Source: Salinisphaera sp002433465 (GTDB lineage: Bacteria > Pseudomonadota > Gammaproteobacteria > Nevskiales > Salinisphaeraceae). Taken from it: a DNA stretch of 64,000 nucleotides. The stretch is from contig NZ_APNL01000005.1 of NCBI RefSeq assembly GCF_040361435.1, positions 178,180 to 242,179 on the forward strand, read 5' to 3'. The translations under genes and the position numbers were made by a program. Under the pieces are notes generated by a model that saw only the letters and a list, made by a program, of their open reading frames with translations, did not search any database and was not told the origin of the DNA. This document shows positions 26,324 through 34,203 of the stretch, piece by piece; position 1 is the stretch's first letter; every line of letters starts with the position of its first letter.

Positions 26324-28681
26324 GTGTCGAATAACAAACTGATTCTGGTCCTGATTGCCGTGGTGGCCATCATCGCGGCCGTCGCAGCGGCGATCGTGTT
26401 CTCGACGCCCTCGGATATCGCCTTCGACCCGGCCGAGGGCGATACGCGTGATTATCGCGTCGGCGTGATGACACGGATTCATGCCGAAGCCGATTCGCCC
26501 ACCGGCTTCAACGACGTGTCGGTGGCCATGCAGAGCGTGATGCGCTATCGGGTGGACGCCGCCGGGCCGTCGTTGAAGGTTCATGTCCAGCCGCGCTTTA
26601 TCGATGTCGAAGACGACAGCGGCTATACGATGTTTTCGAGTGCCAGACCACGCGATCGGCGCGACACGCCGATGGTCGATCTCATGCGTGACGGCTTCGA
26701 CCTGATCGTGAATCGCGAAAGCGGCGACACCCGACTGAGCGCAGTCAACCGCGGCGCCTGGAATGCGTTCAGAGAACAGGCCGGCGACTCGCAGATGAAT
26801 CAGTTCGAACAGCAGATGGCCGCCCCGGCGCTTACCCGGAACGTACCGGCCCGCGCGGGTGAACAAATCACGGTAGACGCATTTCAGGGCATGCCCGCGC
26901 TCACGCTTACGGTCGAAACCGTCGACGACGACAGCGTCACGGCTTCCCTGACGCGCGCCAACGACAAACCCACGGCCTACACCAAGGTCGGCGGCGCTCA
27001 CAGCCGCGCCAGCGCGCGCGTCATTCGGGTACACGGGCGCATGCGCCTGGATCGCGATACGGGCTGGATCGAAGCCCTGACCCTGGTCAGTGAACAACAG
27101 ATCAAAAACGGCGACAAGACCGGCCGCATGCACACGACGCTGACCATGCGCGCGGTGGACAATCCGGCCCTCGGTACGGCCGGCGACGGGCTGAAGGCGT
27201 TCAGCAACACCGCGTTCAGCAGCCAGCGCCCGAACGGCATGGAACTGCCCCTGCCGCACAGCCCCGCAGCGGCCGCAAAGCGGCCGATGGTCAAAGCGGC
27301 CCGGCAGCCCTTTGCCAACGTCGACGCCAGCTTTTTTGTCGACGACGACAATATGCTGGTGCTTACGCTGGGGCACGACATCGCCAGAGACGCGCATATG
27401 AGCGTGCCCTCGCTCACCGGGCTCACCCTGCGCGACGCCGAGGGCCAGGTGCTCGATATTCCGCTGGTACTGGACTCGATCGGCCCCGACTACGACCAGG
27501 GCCGTATCAGTACGAAGGTGCGCCTGTTGCCCATGGGCTGGCAGGACGCAAAGCTGGACCGGATCGCGAACGTCGAGGCCCGGTTCGACTATGTAACGCC
27601 GGTCGAGCCCGAGCATATCGAGCTGCCGCTGGCCGATGCCCCCACCGAGCTGCACGAGGGCTCGGCCCGGGCGCGTGCCGTGCCCACCGACGACGGCTGG
27701 CGATTGATCCTGACCGGCAGCGCGAAGGCGTTCTATATCTACGACATGAGCGCGATCTACGGCAAGGACCTGTCGGCCCGGATCAGCGACCGTGCCCACG
27801 AGGGCCTGACGCCTTCGGATCGCACGCTACTCGAACGGGTCGACAGGTCGGACGCCTGGGTGCAACAGATTCGGGTGACCGGAGAGAGCGACCGCTTCGC
27901 CCTTGCGCTGTACAACAACATGCCTGCGCCGAGCTCTCACCAGGTCAACTTCACCAGCCGACGGCAACGCTACGCCAACCGCGAACTGCCGCCGCCGGAA
28001 ATCCGTCAGCTGTATATCGCGCCGGTGCCGGACAAGCCGTCGCTGGCGGTCGACGCCGAACCCGAAGGCGCGGACCAGAATCGCCTGAGCCTGCGCCTGC
28101 CGATCGGCGTGGGCTCGGCCTGCGAACTGGCCGCCGACGCACCGGCACAAGAGGGCCATGCCCTGGTCTGGCGCCCGGAAGACCAGCGTGCGTCCGGTTT
28201 CGGCATCGGCCAGCCGCGCACCGGCGAACACCCCGATACCGAGCGCTGGGTACTGATGACCGACGACGGCGTACGCGCCTATTTCTACGGCATCGATATC
28301 GCTACCACGCTGCGCTGCCCCGGCCAGCCCGCCTGGCAGACCCGTGAACTCGATAGCGACCGGGACAAACCCTGGCTGGTGGATATCGACGCCGTGGTCG
28401 AAGGCGAGATCGACCCCGACATGCAGGCAGCCCGCTTTTTCGACAGTCATCGTTTTATCGATACGCGCGGCAAGCCCGTGCGCCCCATGCTCGAGCACAT
28501 GACCGCGGATACCCGGCTCGACGACTGGCGTGTCGAAGGGGCCAAACACCATGTGTCGGACTATCTCGACGAGTCCGGTCGTATCCGGTTCTGGGGCAAC
28601 ATCGCGGCCGTGAAATCGCTGACCTTCTCCGGCGCGCCGATCGAAAAACAATGGCGCAACCATCTGAAGGGCCTGCAATGA
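26324..28681 (+). CDS. Family A paralogue A4 (long form), membrane-anchored
   Basis: 785 aa from a GTG with GGAG upstream, the same start context as A3. The N-terminus NKLILVLIAVVAIIAAVAAA is a strong membrane anchor without a cleavage site. The core (about 30-550) contains IAFDPAEGDTRDYRV, SVMRYRVD, VPARAGEQITVDAFQGMPAL, RLDRDTGWIEALTLVSEQ and LLPMGWQDAKLDRIANV. The C-terminal module (about 585-785) has Cys600 (SACELAADAPAQ) and Cys665 (LRCPGQPAW), then DYLDESGRIRFWG. No enzyme motif is visible. It overlaps the start of B1 by 4 bp (ATGA), so B1 translation is probably coupled to it. Confidence 0.82.
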   Translation: MSNNKLILVLIAVVAIIAAVAAAIVFSTPSDIAFDPAEGDTRDYRVGVMTRIHAEADSPTGFNDVSVAMQSVMRYRVDAAGPSLKVHVQPRFIDVEDDSGYTMFSSARPRDRRDTPMVDLMRDGFDLIVNRESGDTRLSAVNRGAWNAFREQAGDSQMNQFEQQMAAPALTRNVPARAGEQITVDAFQGMPALTLTVETVDDDSVTASLTRANDKPTAYTKVGGAHSRASARVIRVHGRMRLDRDTGWIEALTLVSEQQIKNGDKTGRMHTTLTMRAVDNPALGTAGDGLKAFSNTAFSSQRPNGMELPLPHSPAAAAKRPMVKAARQPFANVDASFFVDDDNMLVLTLGHDIARDAHMSVPSLTGLTLRDAEGQVLDIPLVLDSIGPDYDQGRISTKVRLLPMGWQDAKLDRIANVEARFDYVTPVEPEHIELPLADAPTELHEGSARARAVPTDDGWRLILTGSAKAFYIYDMSAIYGKDLSARISDRAHEGLTPSDRTLLERVDRSDAWVQQIRVTGESDRFALALYNNMPAPSSHQVNFTSRRQRYANRELPPPEIRQLYIAPVPDKPSLAVDAEPEGADQNRLSLRLPIGVGSACELAADAPAQEGHALVWRPEDQRASGFGIGQPRTGEHPDTERWVLMTDDGVRAYFYGIDIATTLRCPGQPAWQTRELDSDRDKPWLVDIDAVVEGEIDPDMQAARFFDSHRFIDTRGKPVRPMLEHMTADTRLDDWRVEGAKHHVSDYLDESGRIRFWGNIAAVKSLTFSGAPIEKQWRNHLKGLQ

Positions 28682-29952
28682 ACCGTTCGACGCTATTACG
28701 TCCACGATTCGTCTTGGTCGCCGCCTATCTGTTCGTCCAGGCCGGCAGCGCCTGGGCACAGGGTACTTTCTGGCTCAACGATGACTTCGAAGTCGTCGCC
28801 AAGGCCAAGGCCAGTCGCAAGGCCACGGTCGCCGACGAACGCGAGGGCCCGGGCTGGCCGGTGGAAATTCGTCGCATCCGCTACGACCAGCTGAATTTTC
28901 GCAGCTATAGTTCGACGCCGGATCTGGCCGATCCCGAACAAAAATGGGTCGGCGCCTATCAGCTCTACCGCTTCGCCGGCGATTACAAGCTCGCGGAAGT
29001 AGGTACCCGCAACATGGCCGGCGAGCGCCACGGCCTGGCAGTGGGCTTCGAGCGGGATGGCGATCTCAGCTACGAAACACCGTATGTAAACGGCGTCATG
29101 CAGGGCATGGGGCGCCGCTATGTCGGCGGCGAACTGCGCGATCTCACCCCGCTGGTCGATGGCAAGCGTGAAGGCTTCGAAACCAGCTACTACGACGGGC
29201 GCATCCGCAAGCTCACCGAGCTGCACGACAACAAGATCGACGGCGTGGTCGAACAGTACGGCAGCCTGCATTCACCGCAGGTACTCACACAGCGCAGCCA
29301 CTATCGCAGCGGCCGGCTCGACGGCTGGGAACGGATCTGGTCGCTCGAAGGCGCGTTGTTGCAGGAAACCCACTATGTGGACGGCCGCAAGAACGGCATC
29401 CAGCGCAACTGGACGGACCAGGCCGCCGGGCATCTCGCCTCCGTATACCACTATCGCGACGGCAAGGTGCGCGGGCTTCAACAGGAATATCGCGGCGCCT
29501 ATCTCGACGAAGAGCGCGTGATCGGCGACGACGGGCAGCGGCTGCGCCGGACCCTGTTCTGGCCGATCGAGGGCAACCCGCGCAAGACCGAGAACCGGAT
29601 CGAAACCGACGCACAAGGGCGCACCCAGCGCGTAGACGAAACCTTTTCCAATACCGGCCACCTGGTCACGCGTCACGTCAGCTTTCGCGATGCACCGCAC
29701 TACATCAAAACGCGCTTTAGCGAAGACGGCCACGTCCTTTATCGAAAAGAAGTCGTGGACGGCAAACCGAACGGCCTACAGATCGACCAGACCCTGGACG
29801 GCCACTACGAATGGCGCCGCTACGACGACAGCGGGCGCCTGCACGGTGAGCAGGCCGATTATCGCAATGACCAGGTGGTTCGCCGCTGGACGATGGACCA
29901 CGGCGAACCGGTCGGCGACAGCCAGGACAGCGGTTCGGACAGCGCCGACTGA
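28678..29952 (+). CDS. Family B paralogue B1: secreted MORN/YwqK-like repeat protein
   Basis: 424 aa. A signal peptide (RPRFVLVAAYLFVQAGSAWA, cut before QGTFW) leads to a family-specific N-terminal domain (FWLNDDFEVVAKAKA, REGPGWPVEIRRI, WVGAYQLY). From about residue 100 come repeats of about 22-25 residues with the pattern Y-x-D/N-G-x-x-x-G: FERDGDLSYETPYVNGVMQG, HYRSGRLDGWERIW, HYVDGRKNGIQRNW and HYRDGKVRGLQQEY. These match the YwqK/MORN-type repeats that databases often label antitoxins without functional proof. The start codon overlaps the A4 stop. The C-terminal part after residue 290 is less repetitive. Confidence 0.82.
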   Translation: MNRSTLLRPRFVLVAAYLFVQAGSAWAQGTFWLNDDFEVVAKAKASRKATVADEREGPGWPVEIRRIRYDQLNFRSYSSTPDLADPEQKWVGAYQLYRFAGDYKLAEVGTRNMAGERHGLAVGFERDGDLSYETPYVNGVMQGMGRRYVGGELRDLTPLVDGKREGFETSYYDGRIRKLTELHDNKIDGVVEQYGSLHSPQVLTQRSHYRSGRLDGWERIWSLEGALLQETHYVDGRKNGIQRNWTDQAAGHLASVYHYRDGKVRGLQQEYRGAYLDEERVIGDDGQRLRRTLFWPIEGNPRKTENRIETDAQGRTQRVDETFSNTGHLVTRHVSFRDAPHYIKTRFSEDGHVLYRKEVVDGKPNGLQIDQTLDGHYEWRRYDDSGRLHGEQADYRNDQVVRRWTMDHGEPVGDSQDSGSDSAD

Positions 29953-29981
29953 CGCACCGTGCCAGTACGAGAGGTTTTTAC

Positions 29982-31721
29982 ATGATCACGCGCTTGCGCT
30001 GCGTATTGGCTGCCGCCCTGTTGGCCGGTAGCGCTGCCGCCCATGCCGACACCCGCCTGTGGTACGACGCCGAACTCAACCCGGTCGCCGACCCGGCTGC
30101 GGCCAGCTATCGCGTACGCGTCGAGGATCAACGCGACGGCATCGGCTGGCCGGCCGAACTGCGCCGTATCGAAGACGATGCCCTGCGCATGCGCGGCTAT
30201 GTCGCCCGACCCGAACCGGGCGATACGGATGTCACCTGGATCGGTCATTACGAGCTCTATCGCCTGAGCGGCGAACACCGGCTCGCCGAAGTCGGCACCG
30301 CCGATGCGCAGGCCCGTTATCAGGGCCTGATGACCAACTTCGACGCCCAGGGCCGGCTCGAACGCGCCGCGCTCTATCGCGACGGCGAACTCGACGGCAA
30401 GACCCGCCGGTATGTCGACGGCGAACTCGACAGCATCACCGACTACGAAAACGGTCAGCGCGAAGGCGTACATGCCCAGTATGTCCAGGGCGCGCTGTTT
30501 CGTATCGAGGAATATCACCACGATCGCCTCGACGGGGTCGCCGAGCAATACAGCACCGGCGACCGGGCCTGGCTGGTCAGCCGGGTCGAATACCGCGACG
30601 GCCGGGCGCATGGCTGGGCACGCGAATACAGCGCCGGCCAGACCGTGGCCGAAACCCGTTTCGTGAACGGGCGCAAGGACGGCCCGCAACGCCAGTGGCA
30701 CGATCAGGAAAAGAACCTGCTCAGCGAGATCGTGCACTACCGCGACGGCAAACAGATCAGCAATGACGTGGTCACTCGCTACAACGTGAACGACCAGGTC
30801 ACCGCTCAGATCGTGCTCGATCGCGACGGCCAGTTACGGGCCACGACCCATTACAACACCGCCACCGGTCAGCCGAAAACCCGGGTCCGCCATGTCCGCG
30901 ATACCCATACCGATACCCCGAAGGAAATTCACGAGTATTTCGACCGCTACGGCTATGTCGAAGTCCGCCGCATCACATTCCCTGGCCAGGCCCACGAAAT
31001 CGAGCTGCGATTTGCCTCCGACGGGGCGCTGACCTATCGCCGTGAACTGCGCAACCACCATCGGGTGGGTCTTTATATCGAAACCCTCGAACCCGACCAC
31101 ACCATGCGCACCCACTACGACGACAGCGGCAAACGTCAGGGCCAACAGCTCGAAACCCGCCACGGTAAAGTCGTGAAAATGACCACCTGGGCCGATGGCA
31201 AGCGCAACGGCCCCTTTTTCGAACGCGCCTATAGCGGTCGGCGTACCGAAGGCCAGTATGTCGACGGCAAGCTCGACGGCGAATACCGCGTGCTCGACAG
31301 CGACCAGCAACCTGTCGAAATCGCGCACTACGACCAGGGCACGAGAGACGGCCTGTACGAGCGCTACGATCGCTATACCGACGACGACAAGCCCGTCGAG
31401 CAGGGCCGCTATGTCGATGGTGCCCGGCACGGGCGCTGGATCGAGACATCGGCCAGCGGCGGCCCGACCTGGCACGGGGACTATCGCAACGGCCAGAAGA
31501 TTGGCCGCTGGCAGGCCGTCAACGCGCAGGGGTATCCGCTCACCGAAGGTAATTTCGAGGCCGGCCAGCGCAACGGCCTATGGCGCAACTTCCGCGACGA
31601 CGGCGCGCTCGACAGCTGTGCGCTGTATCGCAACGGCGAACGCGTCGACACGCCGGCCTACGACCCGAACGCCGGCCAGACCCGTATCGAATACTGCAAC
31701 GGCCTGCGCGATATGCACTGA
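29982..31721 (+). CDS. Family B paralogue B2: secreted MORN/YwqK-like repeat protein
   Basis: 579 aa, longer than B1 because it carries more repeats. The signal peptide (MITRLRCVLAAALLAGSAAA, cut after AHA) is followed by the same N-terminal domain (LWYDAELNPV, QRDGIGWPAELRRI, WIGHYELY). At least twelve repeat-like units follow, for example LYRDGELDGKTRRYVDG, EYRDGRAHGWAREY, RFVNGRKDGPQRQW, QYVDGKLDGEYRV and RYVDGARHGRWIE. Two cysteines occur near the C-terminus (SCALY, EYCNG). It lies 29 bp after B1 and is the only B gene not directly preceded by an A gene. Cell-surface or periplasmic location is inferred from the signal peptide. Confidence 0.82.
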   Translation: MITRLRCVLAAALLAGSAAAHADTRLWYDAELNPVADPAAASYRVRVEDQRDGIGWPAELRRIEDDALRMRGYVARPEPGDTDVTWIGHYELYRLSGEHRLAEVGTADAQARYQGLMTNFDAQGRLERAALYRDGELDGKTRRYVDGELDSITDYENGQREGVHAQYVQGALFRIEEYHHDRLDGVAEQYSTGDRAWLVSRVEYRDGRAHGWAREYSAGQTVAETRFVNGRKDGPQRQWHDQEKNLLSEIVHYRDGKQISNDVVTRYNVNDQVTAQIVLDRDGQLRATTHYNTATGQPKTRVRHVRDTHTDTPKEIHEYFDRYGYVEVRRITFPGQAHEIELRFASDGALTYRRELRNHHRVGLYIETLEPDHTMRTHYDDSGKRQGQQLETRHGKVVKMTTWADGKRNGPFFERAYSGRRTEGQYVDGKLDGEYRVLDSDQQPVEIAHYDQGTRDGLYERYDRYTDDDKPVEQGRYVDGARHGRWIETSASGGPTWHGDYRNGQKIGRWQAVNAQGYPLTEGNFEAGQRNGLWRNFRDDGALDSCALYRNGERVDTPAYDPNAGQTRIEYCNGLRDMH

Positions 31722-31833
31722 CGGATTCTTACCGCATCGCTATCGCTGCTATCTGATTTTTCACCCTTAAACCCATACCGGCACGCACCGCGGCTGGCTG
31801 TCGCCTGCGTCGCCACGTCCTGATAGGTCTGTT

Positions 31834-34203
31834 TTGAACCGAAAAATTCTCTGGATCGCTTTATTGTTCGTCATCGGGGGCTTCGCTTTGGCGGCCTACA
31901 CGCTGTACTCCCCCGGCAACGTGCGTTTCACCCCCACCGAAGGCGAGGTCCGCGATTATCTGGTCGCGACCCAGGTCGAGATCACGCCCGACGAGGATTC
32001 CCGCCAACAGCGCACGTACGAAACCGCAAGCCGGGGCGTGATGCGCTATCACGTGGACGATGCCGGCGAAACGATCAAGTTGCGTGTCGTGCCTGAACTG
32101 CTCGCGATCACGCGCGATAACGACACGTTGTTCGCCAGCAACGATACCGGCAGCCGCGCAACACAACCGATCGCCGACCTATTGCGCGACGGCTTCAAGC
32201 TCACCCTCGACGCGGACGGTAAAAGCCTCATCGAACTGGTCAATAAGGACAAGCTCGACGCCCTGGGCGCCGACATGCCCGACCTGACCGGCGATGCGTT
32301 CCAGACCCAGGTCATCGATCCGATGATCGCTCAGTCGTTGCCCGCCCGGGAAGGCGCCGAAGTCAGCCTGGACACGTATCGCGGCATGCAAAACGTGAGC
32401 GTGAAAGTCGTGCGTGTAGACGACGACTCGCTATCGCTGCAGATCACCGGCTCGGCCGACACACTGGACGAGGGCAACCCGATCGCCGGCCAGCTGTCGG
32501 GCCTGGGCCTGGACGCGCGTATTTCCGATGTGCGCCTGCAGGCACGCGTGCGCGTGGATCGCAGCAGCGGCTGGATGGAGGCGATGGCCGCGGTATCGGA
32601 CATGCGTATACAGGTCCGAGACCGCACGGCCAACGTGCGCAGCCTGAGCTATGCGCTTCATCGCGATGACCTGGCGACGGGCGGCTACGGTGACGGCCTG
32701 TCGGGCCTGTTCGACAATCTGCCGGTCGCCGAGGATCGCGAATACCCGATCCCGCAATCGCCGGCGGACACCCACCCCGAGCCGCAGACGCCACCGACCG
32801 ATCTAGAGCTCGCCTCGCGCAATCCGGCATTCATTGCCCAGGATCGTCGACTGACCCTTGCGCTGGACATGGACTCGTTCGACGACATCCCGTTCAGTTC
32901 GCTCGAGCTCACCGATATCACCCTCTACGACGACCAGGATCAGCGGCTCGATATTCCGCTGGTATTCGACACCATCGATTACGACTACGAGTCCACTACC
33001 AACAGCGACGGCCCGGCCCTGCTGTTCAAACTCGTCAGCCTGGGCTGGGATGACCCCGACCTCGATCGTGTCGCCCGTGTCGAAGCGCAGTTCGCCTACA
33101 CACGGCCCGATGCCGGTGAGCCCCAGCAGCTCGAACTCGGCGACGAACCCAGCCAGCTGGGCGCCGGCGATATTCGTGTGACCGCGCGGCCGGTGCCGGA
33201 TGAAGACAACAGCTGGTGGGTCGACTTGTATACGGACAGCAGCGCCTACTACTGGCTGGATGGCTCGACAGCCCAGCCGGGCCTGCAGGCGACGACGCTG
33301 GCCAAGCCGCAGGGCAGCTGGCTGACCACTCCCGAGGAAGTGGCCCTGGCACGCGTCGACCAGCCGATGGCATGGCGACAACATCTTAAGGTGCAGGCCG
33401 ATCACACGCCGGCCGAACTGGCGCTGCGCCATACCCGTACCGATGCCGACAAGAAGGCCTACACCGTCTCGTTCAAGGACTATGCCGCCCGCTATAGCAA
33501 TCGCGATCTGGCCCCGCCGCAGAAAAAGACGATCACCGCGGCCGCGCGCACGCATATGCCCGCCGAAGGCCCGATCGCGCTCGACGATATCCAGACCACG
33601 GATGCCGACAAGAACCGCCTGCGCATGGTGCTGCCCGAAGGCCTCGTCGGCGCCTGCGAACTGAGCGCCGACGCACCGGCCCAGGCCGGCCATGAACTGG
33701 TCTGGCAACGCCGGCCGGCGCCGAAGCGCTACTACGGCCGCCAGGAAAATGCCGACACGCCCGGTGAGCAAACCTGGGAACTGGCCACCGATGACGGCAT
33801 CCGCACCTACTTCTACGGCATCGAGGTCGAGACCACCCTGGCCTGTACGGGCACGCCGCGCTGGCAGCGCACCTCGATCGACTCGGACAAACCCTGGCTT
33901 ATCGATCTGAAAGCCGTGACCGGGCGCATGCCCGACCCGGACCAATCGGCAGCCGCGTTTTTCGACAGCGTTCGCATTGTCGATGCCGATGGCAACGCCC
34001 TGCGGCCGATGCGCAAGGACGCCGCGCCCGACCAGCGTCTGGCCGACTGGCCCGAGGAAGCCGCCGAGCACAGCCTGGGCGATTACATGTACGACGACGG
34101 CATCATCCGGCTCTGGGGCTCGGCCGATCAGGTACTCGCGCTGAAACTGGACGGCGAGCCGAACGAACGCCGCTGGAACGACAAGCTCGAGGCGCTGCCA
34201 TGA
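31834..34203 (+). CDS. Family A paralogue A5 (long form), membrane-anchored
   Basis: 789 aa from a TTG at 31834; no better ATG or GTG is found before the hydrophobic N-terminus (RKILWIALLFVIGGFALAAY). The core opens with VRFTPTEGEVRDYLV and has GVMRYHVD, LPAREGAEVSLDTYRGMQNV, RVDRSSGWMEAMAAV, DITLYDDQDQRLDIPLVFD and LVSLGWDDPDLDRVARVEA. The C-terminal module (about 595-789) has Cys608 (GACELSADAPAQ) and Cys671 (LACTGTPRW), then DYMYDDGIIRLWG. It overlaps the start of B3 by 4 bp, repeating the A4-B1 arrangement. The 112-bp gap after B2 has an AT-rich patch near 31740-31770 that could hold an internal promoter. Confidence 0.82.
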   Translation: MNRKILWIALLFVIGGFALAAYTLYSPGNVRFTPTEGEVRDYLVATQVEITPDEDSRQQRTYETASRGVMRYHVDDAGETIKLRVVPELLAITRDNDTLFASNDTGSRATQPIADLLRDGFKLTLDADGKSLIELVNKDKLDALGADMPDLTGDAFQTQVIDPMIAQSLPAREGAEVSLDTYRGMQNVSVKVVRVDDDSLSLQITGSADTLDEGNPIAGQLSGLGLDARISDVRLQARVRVDRSSGWMEAMAAVSDMRIQVRDRTANVRSLSYALHRDDLATGGYGDGLSGLFDNLPVAEDREYPIPQSPADTHPEPQTPPTDLELASRNPAFIAQDRRLTLALDMDSFDDIPFSSLELTDITLYDDQDQRLDIPLVFDTIDYDYESTTNSDGPALLFKLVSLGWDDPDLDRVARVEAQFAYTRPDAGEPQQLELGDEPSQLGAGDIRVTARPVPDEDNSWWVDLYTDSSAYYWLDGSTAQPGLQATTLAKPQGSWLTTPEEVALARVDQPMAWRQHLKVQADHTPAELALRHTRTDADKKAYTVSFKDYAARYSNRDLAPPQKKTITAAARTHMPAEGPIALDDIQTTDADKNRLRMVLPEGLVGACELSADAPAQAGHELVWQRRPAPKRYYGRQENADTPGEQTWELATDDGIRTYFYGIEVETTLACTGTPRWQRTSIDSDKPWLIDLKAVTGRMPDPDQSAAAFFDSVRIVDADGNALRPMRKDAAPDQRLADWPEEAAEHSLGDYMYDDGIIRLWGSADQVLALKLDGEPNERRWNDKLEALP

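Noticed and set aside
26177..27799. A 540-codon minus-strand frame opposite A4
   Set aside because: Family A is supported by paralogy on the plus strand; the antisense frame is not repeated in the other copies.
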